Of a stretch of DNA of 64,000 nucleotides, positions 33,991 to 44,045 are shown piece by piece. Numbering within the stretch: position 1 is the stretch's first letter; each line of letters opens with the position of its first letter. The notes under the pieces are model-generated. The model was not told the origin of the DNA. It saw only the letters and a list, made by a program, of their open reading frames with translations, and made no database searches. The stretch comes from Halalkaliarchaeum desulfuricum (GTDB lineage: Archaea > Halobacteriota > Halobacteria > Halobacteriales > Haloferacaceae). Location of the stretch: positions 682,001-746,000 of the forward strand of contig NZ_CP025066.1 in assembly GCF_002952775.1 (NCBI RefSeq), in the 5' to 3' direction. Made by a program: the position numbers and the translations under genes.

Positions 33991-34448
33991 TACTCAGTCA
34001 CCTCAATATCGTAGTTGGTTTCGATGTAGGCTTCGAGCCGAGCGACGTCCTCGAACGAACCGCCGCTTGCTTTGTCGTACAGCTCGCGGTACTGGCTGCG
34101 GTCGAGGGGGCCGTCGTCTCGAAGCTCCTTCAGCCGTCGCCGCTGTGCGCGGATCCGGCTGATCCAGTCCTCCTTGGGGTCCTTCCGGGCGCCGGCTTTC
34201 CCCTTCCGGGAGCCGGCACCGCGGCGGTGGCCGTACGAGCGCTTCGCGTCGCGCTCGCGGGCCCGACCGCGCGAGTTGGTCTTCGCGTCCTTCGCGCGGA
34301 TCGTCCCCTCCTCGACGAGTTCGCGGATGTCCTCGCGAGTGATCGCGTCGGCGATCTCTCCCTGTGCCTCCGGGTCGAACCAGACGCGGCTCTCGCCGAT
34401 GTCGAGGACGTCGGCTGCGAGCCGCTTCTGTGCGCCGAGATCAGTCAT
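33990..34448 (-). CDS. rpl19e: Ribosomal protein eL19
   Basis: 152 residues: [24 protein letters not shown] followed by the basic region [56 protein letters not shown] helical archaeal/eukaryal protein of the large subunit. It starts inside the L32e stop region (ATGA). Confidence 0.96.
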   Translation of the reverse strand: MTDLGAQKRLAADVLDIGESRVWFDPEAQGEIADAITREDIRELVEEGTIRAKDAKTNSRGRARERDAKRSYGHRRGAGSRKGKAGARKDPKEDWISRIRAQRRRLKELRDDGPLDRSQYRELYDKASGGSFEDVARLEAYIETNYDIEVTE

Positions 34449-35149
34449 TGTTCCACCTCGACTTCGACGTACGTCGGGTTGAGGACGCGGATCTCCCGGT
34501 CCTCACACACTTCCTCGATTCGCTCGCGTTTCCGCCCGCCGACCGAGGAGGCGATCCGAACCGCCTCCGTGTCGGGGTCGATTCCATCGAGGTCGTCGGT
34601 GTTGAACACGCGAACCTCCTCGAAACCGGAGGGGTGCAGGCCCCGGGCGGCCGTCGGCGAGCGGAAGCCCGCCTCGACGGTGTCGCCCTTGCCTTTGATC
34701 CCTCGGCGCTGCTTCGAGAGGTCCCCGCGCGGACGCCGCCACGAGGCGGGCACCCGCTTTTTCTTGTGGTAGTCCTGCCGGTTGAACTGCGGTTTGCCCT
34801 CGCGGTGCTTCTGTGCGAGCGCCCGTGCAGTGTCGGCATCGAGGTCCGGCGTCTTGTCGGCGTGTCCCCGGGGGCGGAGTTCGGTTTCGACCTCCGCGTC
34901 GGGCTCTTCGTCCTCGTCCGGCTCCTCGACCTCTTCGACTTCCGCTTCGGTTTCCTCTTCGACCTCGAGACCGCCGACGTCGGCCTTGATCCGCGCGGCG
35001 AGCGCGTTGCCGATGCCGTCGATCTCCGACAGTTCACCCTGCGAAGCGGCCTTGACGTCCTCGATCGTTTCGTAGCCGGCCTCCCGGAGGGCGTCCGCCT
35101 TCGAGGGACCGACGCCGCTTATGTTTTCGAGTTCTTCGTACTCGCTCAT
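34445..35149 (-). CDS. rpl32e: Ribosomal protein eL32 with N-terminal helix-hairpin-helix extension
   Basis: 234 residues. The first 60 ([29 protein letters not shown]...[18 protein letters not shown]) form a helix-hairpin-helix domain and are followed by an acidic linker. The eL32 core ([44 protein letters not shown]) lies in the C-terminal half. The extension is usual in halophiles and is absent from eukaryotic L32. Confidence 0.95.
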   Translation of the reverse strand: MSEYEELENISGVGPSKADALREAGYETIEDVKAASQGELSEIDGIGNALAARIKADVGGLEVEEETEAEVEEVEEPDEDEEPDAEVETELRPRGHADKTPDLDADTARALAQKHREGKPQFNRQDYHKKKRVPASWRRPRGDLSKQRRGIKGKGDTVEAGFRSPTAARGLHPSGFEEVRVFNTDDLDGIDPDTEAVRIASSVGGRKRERIEEVCEDREIRVLNPTYVEVEVEQ

Positions 35150-35689
35150 CTATGCACCACCCGCCTTCGCCGGCTTCTCGGTGATGTACACGCCGTCCTG
35201 GAAGACGCGCGTGTCCTTTCCTTTCACTTTCGTGAGCTGTTCGATGTCCGCGGCGGTCTGTCCGACCGCTTCCTTGTCGGGTCCCGAGAGGACGATCTCC
35301 TCGCCGTCGACCTGAACCTCCGTGTCGCCACGGACCGGCGTCCGGCGCGGTGCCTTCTCGCCGAGGAAGTTCTCGATGACGATCTCCTCGCCCTCCACGG
35401 AAACCTGCATCGGGAAGTGGGCGTAGAAGACTTCCATCCTGTACTCCCACCCCTCGGTCACGCCGTGGATCATATTCGTGACGTGGCTCTCGAACGTTCC
35501 GACCGTCGCGTTCGTCTTCGCGTCGGTCTCCGCCGATTCGATGACGACAGCGTCGTCCTCGACGGAGACGGTCACGTCCGGATACCACAGTCGACGAGTG
35601 ACCGATCCGTTCGGCCCCTCGATCGTGAGATCGAGGTGATCGATCGACGCGGACACGTCGTCCGGGATCTCGATTTCTACTCGGTTCAT
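35150..35689 (-). CDS. rpl6: Ribosomal protein uL6
   Basis: 179 residues with the two-fold L6 domain: MNRVEIEIPDDVSASIDHLDLTIEGPNGSVTRRL and IENFLGEKAPRRTPVRGDTEVQVDGEEIVLSGPDKEAVGQTAADIEQLTKVKGKDTRVFQDGVYITEK. It binds 23S rRNA near the factor-binding site. It starts 1 bp after S8 ends and ends 1 bp before the L32e start. Confidence 0.96.
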   Translation of the reverse strand: MNRVEIEIPDDVSASIDHLDLTIEGPNGSVTRRLWYPDVTVSVEDDAVVIESAETDAKTNATVGTFESHVTNMIHGVTEGWEYRMEVFYAHFPMQVSVEGEEIVIENFLGEKAPRRTPVRGDTEVQVDGEEIVLSGPDKEAVGQTAADIEQLTKVKGKDTRVFQDGVYITEKPAKAGGA

Positions 35690-35690
35690 A

Positions 35691-36083
35691 TTAATATACG
35701 TATGCGATCACCTGGCCACCGATGCCCTGTTCGCGGGCCTCGTAGTGGCTCATGACGCCGTGGCTCGTCGTGACGACGAGCGCCCCGTAATCGCGGGCGG
35801 GGAGGAATCGCTTTTCCCACTTCTCGAACTCGTCTGCGCCCGCAGAGTAGCGGGGGTTGACGGCGCCACACTCGTTTATCGCTCCTTTCAGTTCGACCTC
35901 GAATCGTCCGGCCTTGCCGTCGTCGACGAACTCGAATCCGTCGATGTACCCGCGGTCGTAGAGGACCTCGAGTACGGAGCCGATGACGTTCGAGGCGGGC
36001 TGTACCGTGTACTCCAAGTGGCCGACACGCTCGGCGTTGTCGAGCCCCGAAAGCGCATTCGCCAGTGGATCGTTGCCTACCAT
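35691..36083 (-). CDS. rps8: Ribosomal protein uS8
   Basis: 130 residues: [44 protein letters not shown] and the closing [31 protein letters not shown], the standard archaeal S8. It binds helix 21 of 16S rRNA. The frame runs further upstream, but the Met at 36083, 2 bp after S14 ends, is the expected start. Confidence 0.96.
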   Translation of the reverse strand: MVGNDPLANALSGLDNAERVGHLEYTVQPASNVIGSVLEVLYDRGYIDGFEFVDDGKAGRFEVELKGAINECGAVNPRYSAGADEFEKWEKRFLPARDYGALVVTTSHGVMSHYEAREQGIGGQVIAYVY

Positions 36084-36085
36084 TG

Positions 36086-36286
36086 TTAGCTGTACTTCTT
36101 GAATCCCATGTCTCGTGCGACCTCCCGGAAACACTGGCGACAGAGGTTGATGTCGTACTTGCCGACCAACCCCTGTTTGCGACCGCAGCGCCGGCACTCG
36201 TGCCGCTGGCCGGTGCGTCGCGTCGCGTGCTCCCCGGTGACGTCGGCGGACTCTTCGGGTTCGGGTTCGCTTTCGCTTTCGCTCAT
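36086..36286 (-). CDS. rps14: Ribosomal protein uS14, zinc-binding form
   Basis: 66 residues. The C-terminal 45 carry the zinc ribbon C-x2-C...C-x2-C ([38 protein letters not shown]). A 20-residue acidic leader ([15 protein letters not shown]) is a haloarchaeal addition. The start at 36286 makes an ATGA overlap with L5. Confidence 0.95.
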   Translation of the reverse strand: MSESESEPEPEESADVTGEHATRRTGQRHECRRCGRKQGLVGKYDINLCRQCFREVARDMGFKKYS

Positions 36287-36813
36287 TCGTTCACCTCCAC
36301 GTCGAACTCCCGCTCGAGGAACGCGATCGCGTCCCCGGGCGTCAACTGGTGGGAGCTCGGGATCGGCCGGGTTTCCCGATCGCGTTTTGCGATCCGGTAG
36401 CCCGGACGGACCAGCGCGACGGTCACGTCGAGTCCGTAGATCCCGACCTCGGGGTCGTACTCCTGGCTCGGGAACTCCGTGTGTTCCTCGACGCCGAAGC
36501 TCACGTTCCCGGTGTCGTCGAACTGCGACCGGGACAGCTCCGTGAACTCGAAGGCGGTGTCGAGGAACCCGCGTGCGGCCTCCCCGCGGAGCGTGACCTT
36601 CGTGCCGATCGGGTCGCCCTCGCGGACGCCGAACTCGCCGATCGTCTGGTTGGCGGTCGTTCGGACGCTCTGTCTGCCCGTGATCTCCTCGATGATCTCC
36701 TCGGCGTGAGCGAGCGGCTCCCCGCCCTGGCCGACTGCCATGTGGACGACGACCTTCTGGATTTGCGGCTCGCGCATCTCGTGGAACTCGGCGTCCGACT
36801 CGGCGTCGCTCAT
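36283..36813 (-). CDS. rpl5: Ribosomal protein uL5
   Basis: 176 residues: [65 protein letters not shown] and [42 protein letters not shown]. It binds 5S rRNA together with L18. It overlaps S4e and S14 by ATGA. Confidence 0.96.
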   Translation of the reverse strand: MSDAESDAEFHEMREPQIQKVVVHMAVGQGGEPLAHAEEIIEEITGRQSVRTTANQTIGEFGVREGDPIGTKVTLRGEAARGFLDTAFEFTELSRSQFDDTGNVSFGVEEHTEFPSQEYDPEVGIYGLDVTVALVRPGYRIAKRDRETRPIPSSHQLTPGDAIAFLEREFDVEVNE

Positions 36814-37652
36814 TCGTCGTCACCTCCGTCGTCTGCGTTGTCCGACTCCTCGGCGGGTTCCGCGTCCGATTCGTCGTCTCCGTCGTCGACTTCATCGGCT
36901 TCCTCGTCGGCGTCGACTTCATCGGCTTCCTCGTCGGCGTCGACTCCGTCGGCGTCCTCGTCGTCCGTGAAGTTCTCGTCGATCACGACGACGTACTCCT
37001 CGACGGTTTCGAACGTGTCCTCGCCGCTTGCGAGGCGAACCGTGTTCGATCCAGAGCCCATCGTGACCTGGATCTCGTCGACGGTTCCGGTCTCGCCGGC
37101 GTGCTGCCCGTCGACGACGACCGCGAGCGCGCCCTCCTCGTACGGGAAGTGGGCGACGACCGCTTTGGTTTCGTTGTCGACCACGAGCGAATCCTTGTTC
37201 GAGTACTCCGTGTCGGATTCGACGCGGACGTTCGTGCCATCGTGCAGCGTGAGTTGCACGTCGCCGCCGGAGACGGTTCCCTTGCGGACGACCTTCCCGA
37301 GACGGCTTTCCGCGGCGTCGGCATCGATCGGAACGAGCGTCAGGCGGCCCCCCTCGTCGGGGAACACGCGGTAGTACTCCTCCCGCTCGTCGAACGACAG
37401 GATGTCGAAGATACCGACGGGTCGCTGTACGTCCGACACGGTTCCGCCGTTGACGGAGACGGAGCCCTGCCGAAGGGCGTACCGCGCTTCTTTCTCGTTG
37501 CCGACGTAGCCGAGCACGTCCCGCAGCAGGATCAAGAGTGGAACCCCCGATTCCCCGTGCGGTCCGGCGCCGGCCTTGACGGTGAACGTCGCGGTCTTCC
37601 GCTCGACCGGCCAGGAGTTCGGTACCGACAGTCGTTTCTGATGGTTGCTCAT
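36810..37652 (-). CDS. rps4e: Ribosomal protein eS4 with long acidic C-terminal tail
   Basis: 280 residues. The first 235 are S4e ([67 protein letters not shown] and a KOW-like region). The last 45 are almost entirely D/E/A/V and include two tandem copies of a nine-residue unit (VDADEEADE), which the DNA shows as a direct repeat near 36892-36945. The tail is an addition to the usual fold, of the kind halophiles often append. Confidence 0.94.
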   Translation of the reverse strand: MSNHQKRLSVPNSWPVERKTATFTVKAGAGPHGESGVPLLILLRDVLGYVGNEKEARYALRQGSVSVNGGTVSDVQRPVGIFDILSFDEREEYYRVFPDEGGRLTLVPIDADAAESRLGKVVRKGTVSGGDVQLTLHDGTNVRVESDTEYSNKDSLVVDNETKAVVAHFPYEEGALAVVVDGQHAGETGTVDEIQVTMGSGSNTVRLASGEDTFETVEEYVVVIDENFTDDEDADGVDADEEADEVDADEEADEVDDGDDESDAEPAEESDNADDGGDDE

Positions 37653-38005
37653 TCGTTGTCCTCCCGGAGACGCGCCTCGCGGCGGTCGTCCTCCAGGTCC
37701 AGGGCGGTCACGCGGACGTTGCTCGTCGGCAACGGACGGGGGACCTCCTCACCGTCGACCTTTTCGACGGTGATGCCTTCGACGGTGATCCGGGTGTCCC
37801 GGAGGTCGACGTCGACGACTTCCCCTTCCTCGCCGGCGAAGTCACCGCGCATGATTTCGACGGTGTCGCCCGCGTTGACGCGGACGTTCCGCTTGCCGTA
37901 CTCCTCTCGAAGTTCATCCGAGAGAGTGGCACGGACCTGTCGGTGCCGCTCGTGAAGCGGCGCGTTCTCCGTTTCGTTTCGTTGTTTGCGTGGCTGTCGC
38001 GTCAT
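37649..38005 (-). CDS. rpl24: Ribosomal protein uL24
   Basis: 118 residues: [76 protein letters not shown], the archaeal L24 with its KOW motif. It is an early assembly protein of the large subunit. ATGA overlap with S4e; 3 bp after L14. Confidence 0.96.
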   Translation of the reverse strand: MTRQPRKQRNETENAPLHERHRQVRATLSDELREEYGKRNVRVNAGDTVEIMRGDFAGEEGEVVDVDLRDTRITVEGITVEKVDGEEVPRPLPTSNVRVTALDLEDDRREARLREDNE

Positions 38006-38008
38006 AGG

Positions 38009-38407
38009 TTATACGATCATCGTTGCGGTGCTCGCGATGCTCCCGAAGCGTTCGGCGACCTCGCGTGCGATCGGGCCTTTGATCTCGGTGCCGCGCGGCT
38101 CCTCGAGATCGTCGATGATCACGGCCGCGTTGTCCTCGAACTTGACGCGCGTGCCGTCCGGGCGCCGGATCGGCTTGCGCTGGCGGACGATAACCGCCTC
38201 CAGCACCTGCCGGCGCATCTCGGGGGTCCCTTTGGTGACCGAGACGGTCACCTTGTCGCCGATACCGGCCTTCGGATGCCGGTTGACTCGGCCGGAGTAC
38301 CCCTTGACGCTGAGCACCTTCAGCTCTCGCGCCCCGGTGTTGTCGGCACACGTGATCAGCGAGCCCTTCTCGAGGCCCTGCGTGACGTCGGCTTTCAGCG
38401 CCTCCAT
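38009..38407 (-). CDS. rpl14: Ribosomal protein uL14
   Basis: 132 residues: [39 protein letters not shown] and [71 protein letters not shown], one of the most conserved archaeal ribosomal proteins. The ATG at 38407 overlaps the S17 stop as TGATG; a GTG one codon earlier is ignored. Confidence 0.97.
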   Translation of the reverse strand: MEALKADVTQGLEKGSLITCADNTGARELKVLSVKGYSGRVNRHPKAGIGDKVTVSVTKGTPEMRRQVLEAVIVRQRKPIRRPDGTRVKFEDNAAVIIDDLEEPRGTEIKGPIAREVAERFGSIASTATMIV

Positions 38408-38751
38408 CACTCGTCACCTCCGAGGACCTGCACGACGACGTGCGATTTGGTCTTCGAGAGCGGTCGCGTCTCCGCTATCTTCACTTCGTCACCGACTTCG
38501 AGCGGTTCGAGCACGCCCGGCACGTGGGCCGGGATGCGCGAACGACGCTTCATGTACCGATCGTATTTCGGTACGAACACGTCGTACTCCCGCTCGACGA
38601 TGACGGTCTTTTCCATGTCCGTCGAAACGACCGTCCCCTCCCGGGTCTGGCCGCGGACGGAGAGATGCCCGTAGAACGGACATTTCTCGTAGTCGTATTC
38701 CTCCGGATTCTCTGGTTCCGGAGGGGTTGGTACGTCGAGTCCTATCGCCAT
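38407..38751 (-). CDS. rps17: Ribosomal protein uS17
   Basis: 114 residues: [88 protein letters not shown], the S17 OB-fold. The start at 38751 lies 10 bp inside the end of the RNase P gene. Confidence 0.96.
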   Translation of the reverse strand: MAIGLDVPTPPEPENPEEYDYEKCPFYGHLSVRGQTREGTVVSTDMEKTVIVEREYDVFVPKYDRYMKRRSRIPAHVPGVLEPLEVGDEVKIAETRPLSKTKSHVVVQVLGGDE

Positions 38752-39188
38752 GTCGAAACACCTGCGTTTTCGGTGCGTTCGGCGGGTCGTGAGAGCAGTC
38801 GATCCCCATCCACCGTAACGTAGACCACGTCCTCGCGCTCGCTCCGGGCGGATCTCGCCGGATCCGTCTCGGATCCGGACGAACCGGACTGGCGGGAGAA
38901 CAATCCCGCAGTATCCGATCCGCGTTCGGACGCGGACCCCGGGGCCTTGCGGTCCCCGGCGGCTTCATCTGTGGGCTCACGGGTCGGGTCCGCCACGAGG
39001 GCGAACTCGAAGGTCGTCCCCCGCTTGGGGACGACTTTCTCCCCCGAGTCGGTCGCGATCACGAGGGTCCGCATCGTCTCGCGGACCACACGCCCGTGGA
39101 TACCGACGGAGTCGGCGCTGGACGCGTCGGCCACCCGAACCGGGAGGCCAGCGAGTTCGTGTTTCGCGATCGTCTCGGGGGTGAGCAT
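38742..39188 (-). CDS. rnp1: RNase P protein component 1 (Rnp1, Rpp29/Pop4 family)
   Basis: 148 residues. MLTPETIAKHELAGLPVRVAD followed by VGIHGRVVRETMRTLVIATDSGEKVVPKRGTTFEFAL is the Rpp29 Sm-like barrel. The 50-residue stretch from about residue 68 (EPTDEAAGDRKAPGSASERGSDTAG...) is low-complexity and probably disordered, before the final strand VVYVTVDGDRLLSRPAERTE. The protein supports tRNA 5'-end processing by the RNase P RNA. The gene keeps its usual place between L29 and S17. Confidence 0.93.
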   Translation of the reverse strand: MLTPETIAKHELAGLPVRVADASSADSVGIHGRVVRETMRTLVIATDSGEKVVPKRGTTFEFALVADPTREPTDEAAGDRKAPGSASERGSDTAGLFSRQSGSSGSETDPARSARSEREDVVYVTVDGDRLLSRPAERTENAGVSTWR

Positions 39189-39190
39189 CG

Positions 39191-39406
39191 TTACTGTTCC
39201 TCCTCGAGGTCGCCTTCTTCGCGCTGGATCGTCTTGATCCGCGCGATCGTCCGGCGGAGTTCGCGGAGCCGACCCGGGTTCTCGAGCTGGGCGCCCGTCG
39301 CCTGCTGGGCCCGCATGTTGAGCAGCTCGGTCTCGAGCTCTTCGAGCTCGACCTCGCGCTCGGCGGTCGTCATGTCCCGGATCTCTTCGGGGTAGAGGAT
39401 CGCCAT
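39191..39406 (-). CDS. rpl29: Ribosomal protein uL29
   Basis: 71 residues: [59 protein letters not shown], the two-helix L29 hairpin. It sits near the polypeptide exit tunnel. It ends 2 bp before the Rnp1 start. Confidence 0.95.
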   Translation of the reverse strand: MAILYPEEIRDMTTAEREVELEELETELLNMRAQQATGAQLENPGRLRELRRTIARIKTIQREEGDLEEEQ

Positions 39407-39408
39407 TG

Positions 39409-40398
39409 TTACTCCTCCGTCTCCTCGTCTTCGTCGTCGGTTGTCGGCGTTTCCTCGTCGGCTTCGTCGTCGGTGTCCTCCATCTCGGCGACGAGGTCGG
39501 CCGCTTCCTGTTCGATCTCCTCGTCGAGGTCATCGAGTTCCTCCTCGACGTCCTCGGCGGTCGGCGTCTCGGCTTCGTCGGCGTCTCCGGCTTCGTCGGC
39601 GCCTTCGGTTTCCTCGACGACCTCCTCGACGATCTCCTCGTCGATCACCTCTTCTGGCTCCTCGTCGGGGATCTCGACGTCTTCGTCGGCGGCGACCGGT
39701 TCGGTCTCGGCGTCGGCGACGTCGGGAACCTCTTCCGGCTCCTCCTCGAGCAGGGCGTCGACGCCCTCCTCTTCGATGGTCTGTTCGACCTCGGGAGCCT
39801 CGGCGTCCTCCTTGAGACGGAAGTCGTCGGGCAGCTGCGCGCCCGGCGGGATGATCTTGACGGTGACGCCGATCGTCCCGAGCTTCATCACGGCGACCGA
39901 CTGTCCCTCGTCGACGACCTCCTGGGCGGGCTCGCCGTTGTGCTTGATGTAGCCGCGGTTGAACTTCTCCACGCGGGAGCGTGCGCCCGTGACCTTGCCC
40001 GAGAGCACGATCTCCGCGCCCAGCGCGCCGGCGTCCATGATCCGGTCGATCGTCGTGTGCCCGGCCTTCCGGAAGTACCAGCCGCGCTCTAAGGCGTTCG
40101 CCAGGCGATCGGCGACGATTCGGGCGTTGAGGTCCGGCTCGTCGACCTCCTGGACGTCGATCTGTGGGTCGTCCATGTCGAACCGCTCCTCGAGTTCGCT
40201 CGTGATCTTGCGGATGTTCTTCCCGCCCTTGCCGATGACCATGCCGGGCTTTTCCGCCTTGAGCACGATCTGGGTGCCCATCGGCGTCTTGGCGACGTCC
40301 ATGCCGCCGTAGCCAGCACGGCCCAGCTCCGAAGCGAAGAACTCGTCGATCTGTGAGCGCTGCAATCCGTTCTCGATGAACTGATGTTCGTCTGCCAT
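39409..40398 (-). CDS. rps3: Ribosomal protein uS3 with long acidic tail
   Basis: 329 residues. The KH domain ([37 protein letters not shown]) and S3 C-terminal domain ([85 protein letters not shown]) are complete by about residue 195. The remaining 130 residues are nearly all E/D/A/V, unusually long even for a halophile. S3 lines the mRNA entry channel. It starts 1 bp after L22 ends. Confidence 0.95.
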   Translation of the reverse strand: MADEHQFIENGLQRSQIDEFFASELGRAGYGGMDVAKTPMGTQIVLKAEKPGMVIGKGGKNIRKITSELEERFDMDDPQIDVQEVDEPDLNARIVADRLANALERGWYFRKAGHTTIDRIMDAGALGAEIVLSGKVTGARSRVEKFNRGYIKHNGEPAQEVVDEGQSVAVMKLGTIGVTVKIIPPGAQLPDDFRLKEDAEAPEVEQTIEEEGVDALLEEEPEEVPDVADAETEPVAADEDVEIPDEEPEEVIDEEIVEEVVEETEGADEAGDADEAETPTAEDVEEELDDLDEEIEQEAADLVAEMEDTDDEADEETPTTDDEDEETEE

Positions 40399-40399
40399 G

Positions 40400-40873
40400 T
40401 CAGGCCTCCTCCTCCGTGTCGGGTTCCTCGAGGATCAGTTCGACGTCACAGAGCGTGGTGTTCCACGGTGACGCACGCCCCATTGCACGGGGCTTGCGGC
40501 CGGGGCGTTCCCCGACCTTGTGTGGCGCGACGTGCATGATCTCCATCTCGTCGCCGTCGAACCCCTGCTCGGTGGCGTTGTTCTTCGCGTTCTCGAGCAG
40601 TTTGAGGAAGTCGTTCGAGGCCTTCTCCGGGAAGCGGCCGGCGTCCCATCCGTCGATGTTCGACCGGTGTCCGACACCGGTGTTGTGCTGACGGAACGGG
40701 ACTGGCTGCTCCTCGTCGATCACCGCATGGAGGTACTCCTCCGCCTCGGCGACCGTCTTGCCCTTGATCTCGCGGGCGATGGCCTTGCTGTGCTTCAGGC
40801 TGATGGGCCGGTCCCTGAGCATCGCTTTCGCGGTCGTGTCGGGGTCGGCCTCGACGCTGTAGTTGATTCCCAT
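40400..40873 (-). CDS. rpl22: Ribosomal protein uL22
   Basis: 157 residues: AKAMLRDRPISLKHSKAIAREIKGKTVAEAEEYLHAVIDEEQPVPFRQHNTGVGHRS and FDGDEMEIMHVAPHKVGERPGRKPRAMGRASPWNTTLCDVELILEE, the archaeal L22 with its tunnel-wall hairpin. It lies between S19 and S3, as in all archaeal operons of this type. Confidence 0.96.
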   Translation of the reverse strand: MGINYSVEADPDTTAKAMLRDRPISLKHSKAIAREIKGKTVAEAEEYLHAVIDEEQPVPFRQHNTGVGHRSNIDGWDAGRFPEKASNDFLKLLENAKNNATEQGFDGDEMEIMHVAPHKVGERPGRKPRAMGRASPWNTTLCDVELILEEPDTEEEA

Positions 40874-40876
40874 GAG

Positions 40877-41299
40877 TTATTTGAGTGGCACGAACTTCGA
40901 GGATCGGGTCGCACCGATTCCGGCCTGTCCGTGCTCGACGGACGTCCGCGTGAGCTGGAACTCGCCGAGGTAGTGGCCGATCATCTCCGGCTCGACCTCG
41001 ACGCGTTCGAACGACTGCCCGTTGTAGACGGCGAACGTCTTGCCGACGAACTCCGGCAGTACGGGCATGTCGCGCAGATGGGTTCGGATCGGCTCGCTCG
41101 CCGTCGCCTCGGCGTCGCGTTGACGCGCTTTCTCGAGCAGCTTCCGGTGCTCGGATCCCAGTCCTCGGGTGATAGTTCGCCGCTGTCGAGCGGGAAGCAG
41201 TTCCGCGACCTCCTCGACGCTCATCTCCTGCAACTCGTCGAGCGTGTGACCGCGGTAGGTGAACTCACCATCGCGGCCGGTTCGGTAATCGGAGCTCAT
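40877..41299 (-). CDS. rps19: Ribosomal protein uS19
   Basis: 140 residues: the archaeal leader [35 protein letters not shown] and the S19 core [70 protein letters not shown]. It contacts tRNA in the small-subunit head. The frame extends upstream, but the ATG at 41299 overlaps the L2 stop as ATGA. Confidence 0.96.
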   Translation of the reverse strand: MSSDYRTGRDGEFTYRGHTLDELQEMSVEEVAELLPARQRRTITRGLGSEHRKLLEKARQRDAEATASEPIRTHLRDMPVLPEFVGKTFAVYNGQSFERVEVEPEMIGHYLGEFQLTRTSVEHGQAGIGATRSSKFVPLK

Positions 41300-42018
41300 T
41301 TGTTCTTCCCTCGTCCGGTCCGCTTCGATGCGATGTCGCCGACCTTCCGTCCCGGCGGGGCGTCCCGCGAGACGGATTTGGGTTTTCCGGGGTGCTGTCG
41401 GCCGCCGCCACCGAACGGGTGATCGACGGCGTTCATCGCGACCCCGCGAACGCGCGGGTACTTCGTCCCGCGCGATTTGAGTTTGTGGTGCTTCTTTCCG
41501 GCCTTCACGAACGGCTTCTCGGTCCGGCCGCCCCCGGCGACCACGCCGATCGTGGCGCGACACTCGGGGTTGAGCCGCTTGACCTGGCCGCTGGGCAGCT
41601 GGACGACCGCGACGTCGCGGTCGTGGGTCAAAAGCTGCGCCGAGACGCCCGACGCCCGGGCGAACTTGCCGCCGTCGCCGGGATGGCTCTCGACGTTACA
41701 GACGGGGACCCCTTCCGGGATCTCCGACAGCGGGAGCGTGTTGCCGGGCTTGATCTCGGCGCTCACGCCCACTTGCAGCGTCTCGCCCACGCGGATGCCC
41801 TCGGGTGCGAGCACGAGCCGGCGGTCGCCGTCCTCGAACTCCACGTCCGCGAGGGGTGCGCTCCGGGCGGGATCGTGTTCGATGCCCACGACCTCGCCGG
41901 AGACGGTCTCGTCGTCCTCGTCGGTCTTGTGTGAAAGCTCCGCCTTGTAGCGGTGCGACGGCGCTCGGAACGTCGGGCCGCCGCGGCCGCGTCGTTGTCC
42001 CTGGATCCTGCGTCCCAT
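41296..42018 (-). CDS. rpl2: Ribosomal protein uL2
   Basis: 240 residues: [29 protein letters not shown], and the C-terminal signature [48 protein letters not shown], where [12 protein letters not shown] contains the conserved His near the peptidyl-transferase centre. Starts 2 bp after L23 ends. Confidence 0.97.
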   Translation of the reverse strand: MGRRIQGQRRGRGGPTFRAPSHRYKAELSHKTDEDDETVSGEVVGIEHDPARSAPLADVEFEDGDRRLVLAPEGIRVGETLQVGVSAEIKPGNTLPLSEIPEGVPVCNVESHPGDGGKFARASGVSAQLLTHDRDVAVVQLPSGQVKRLNPECRATIGVVAGGGRTEKPFVKAGKKHHKLKSRGTKYPRVRGVAMNAVDHPFGGGGRQHPGKPKSVSRDAPPGRKVGDIASKRTGRGKNK

Positions 42019-42020
42019 GA

Positions 42021-42275
42021 TCAGAACACCCCGATCCGGGAGGCGATCTCGGTCGCGTCGTCGTCCTCCGACAACGTGACCGTCGCCTTCTTCCGGCCTT
42101 GCGGCGTTATCTGCGTGTTCACGTCGACGATGCGGATCTCGAACTGTGCCTCGATCGCGTCGCGGATCTCCGGCTTTGCGGCGTCGATATCGACGACGAA
42201 CTGGAGCTTGTTCTCGAAGTCCATCTCGTTCATCGCCTTCTCGGTGACCAGCGGATGCTTGATTACCTGTGTCAT
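42021..42275 (-). CDS. rpl23: Ribosomal protein uL23
   Basis: 84 residues: VIKHPLVTEKAMNEMDFENKLQFVVDIDAAKPEIRDAIEAQFEIRIVDVNTQITPQGRKKATVTLSEDDDATEIASRIGVF. It lies at the exit tunnel and docks signal recognition particle and chaperones. It overlaps L4 as ATGA. Confidence 0.96.
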   Translation of the reverse strand: MTQVIKHPLVTEKAMNEMDFENKLQFVVDIDAAKPEIRDAIEAQFEIRIVDVNTQITPQGRKKATVTLSEDDDATEIASRIGVF

Positions 42276-43018
42276 CGCTCTGTTACCTCCTCGAGGGCGC
42301 TTTCGGTGTAAATCGTCAGGCGCCCCGGATGGGTGCCCGGCGCGAGATCCTCAGCGCTCACGTCCCTGGCAGTCGCAACGTCCACACCCGCGAGGTTCCG
42401 GGCTGCACGCGACGGCTCCTCACTGGTGACGAACAGGATCGATGTCGGACGCGTGGTCTTGCGGCCGCGGGTCTTCCCACGCCCGGCGCGGATGCGCTTG
42501 CCGTCCTCGGAGCGCTCGATGTCGGCGTAGACGCCCAGCGCCTCCAGCACGTCGACGACTTCCTGAGTCTTGACGAGTTCCTCGAACTCGTCTGCGACGA
42601 CCAGCGGGAGTTCGACGTCGTCGTCGAACTCGTGGCCGCGCTCGCGAACGAGTTCGGGGTCCGCCGTGGCGGCGAGCGCCGAGCGGTTCGCCAGCTTTCG
42701 TTCCTTCGCGTTGATTGCTTTGCCCTGGTCCTTCTCGGCCTTCGGCGGGTGCGCTCTTCGCCCGCCGACCGTGTTCGGGGAGCGCCGTCCGCGCCCGTTC
42801 GATCGGGGGACGTGCGCCATCCCGCGGCCGGAGCCGGGCGATTCCGCCGGGGTTCGCATCCCGGCGAGTTCGTCGGCGCCGTAGGCCTGTTTCCGGTTCG
42901 CCTGGGCGGCGACGACGGCCCGCCGGATGAGGTCCGGGCGGTACGGCGTCTCGAAGACGTCGGGCAGTTCGATCGTGCCCACGTCGTCGCCGTCCAGGTC
43001 TCGTACTGTTGCTTCCAT
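42272..43018 (-). CDS. rpl4: Ribosomal protein uL4
   Basis: 248 residues: VRDLDGDDVGTIELPDVFETPYRPDLIRRAVVAAQANRKQAYGADELAGMRTPAESPGSGRGMAHVPRSNGRGRRSPNTVGGRRAHPPKAEKDQGKAINAKERKLANRSALAATADP, the archaeal L4 with its extended loop into the tunnel. Ends in an ATGA overlap with L23; 6 bp after L3. Confidence 0.96.
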   Translation of the reverse strand: MEATVRDLDGDDVGTIELPDVFETPYRPDLIRRAVVAAQANRKQAYGADELAGMRTPAESPGSGRGMAHVPRSNGRGRRSPNTVGGRRAHPPKAEKDQGKAINAKERKLANRSALAATADPELVRERGHEFDDDVELPLVVADEFEELVKTQEVVDVLEALGVYADIERSEDGKRIRAGRGKTRGRKTTRPTSILFVTSEEPSRAARNLAGVDVATARDVSAEDLAPGTHPGRLTIYTESALEEVTER

Positions 43019-43024
43019 GTTATG

Positions 43025-44041
43025 TCACCCCTGATTCGACGCGGTCGAGACGTACCGCACCTCGGGGTCGAGGCGCGGCTGGTCGTTCGGCCGGATGGCC
43101 GGGCGGAACCGCAGTAGCCGCTTGTTCGGTCCGGGCAGCGAGCCCTTCACCAGCGCGTACGGCCCGTCGACCTCGCCGTAGTTGACGAAGCCGCCGTCGG
43201 GCGTCGCGTCGCCGTCCTCGCCGACGGAGATGAGCCGCTTGTTCAGCTCTGTGCGCTGGTGGTAACCGGTCTGTCCTTGCTGGGGAACGGTCGAACGCAC
43301 GCGGGAGGGGTTCCACGGACCGAGGTTGCCGATCCGGCGCCGCCATCCCTGGCGGGCGTGTTTGCCCTTCCGCTTTTGAACGCCCCACCGCTTGACGGGG
43401 CCTTGCGTTCCCTTCCCCTTCGTGACGCCGGACGCGTCGAGGTACTCTCCCTCGCGGAACACGTCCGTGAAGGCGTGTACCCCGCCGTCTTCGAGCAGTT
43501 CGAGCGCGAAGTCGGTGCGCTCCTCGAGGGAGCCGCCGCCGACGCGCGTCTCCATGACGTCCGGCTTCTTCTTGGGGACGTTCGAGAGGTCCGAGGGTAC
43601 GGTGTGAGTGATCATCCGCAGATCGTCGACGCTGCCTGCAGCGAGCAGCTCCCGCAGCGCCTCGACGTCCTCGTCGAACGTGTCTTCCGCCGGGAGATCG
43701 AGCGTCCGGTCGAGTTCCTCGTGGAACTCGTTCGCCCAGACTTCGGTCACCGGCTTCTTTCCGTACGGCGTCTCTTCGTAGGCACGCAACGCGACGGATC
43801 GCATCGGTGGGGTCTCGACGACCGTCACCGGCACTGACTCCTCCATCCCCTCTCGCGGGGAGTTGGCCTCGTCGTTGATCATCACGACGTGGGTCATCCC
43901 GGCCTTGTAGCCGGCGAAGCCCTGCAGGCCAGGAGAGCCGTCGTCGTCGGGCCACGAGCGGATGCGCGGCACTTCCGAGACCGCACGCTTCCGCGGGCTG
44001 AACCCCAGCGAGCCTTTGCGTGGTCTGTTTGATTGTGGCAT
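43025..44041 (-). CDS. rpl3: Ribosomal protein uL3
   Basis: 338 residues: the leader RPRKGSLGFSPRKRAVSEVPRIRSWPD, then GFAGYKAGMTHVVMINDEANSPREGME, and the W-loop region RWGVQKRKGKHARQGWRRRIGNLGPWNPSRVRSTVPQQGQTGYHQRTELNKRLI. It reaches into the peptidyl-transferase centre. The frame is open far upstream, but this ATG directly follows the methyltransferase gene (4 bp gap). Confidence 0.96.
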   Translation of the reverse strand: MPQSNRPRKGSLGFSPRKRAVSEVPRIRSWPDDDGSPGLQGFAGYKAGMTHVVMINDEANSPREGMEESVPVTVVETPPMRSVALRAYEETPYGKKPVTEVWANEFHEELDRTLDLPAEDTFDEDVEALRELLAAGSVDDLRMITHTVPSDLSNVPKKKPDVMETRVGGGSLEERTDFALELLEDGGVHAFTDVFREGEYLDASGVTKGKGTQGPVKRWGVQKRKGKHARQGWRRRIGNLGPWNPSRVRSTVPQQGQTGYHQRTELNKRLISVGEDGDATPDGGFVNYGEVDGPYALVKGSLPGPNKRLLRFRPAIRPNDQPRLDPEVRYVSTASNQG

Positions 44042-44045
44042 GTGT

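Noticed and set aside
34364-35755. A 463-codon plus-strand frame across the L32e and L6 genes
   Set aside because: Antisense to clearly recognised ribosomal genes; no domain of its own.
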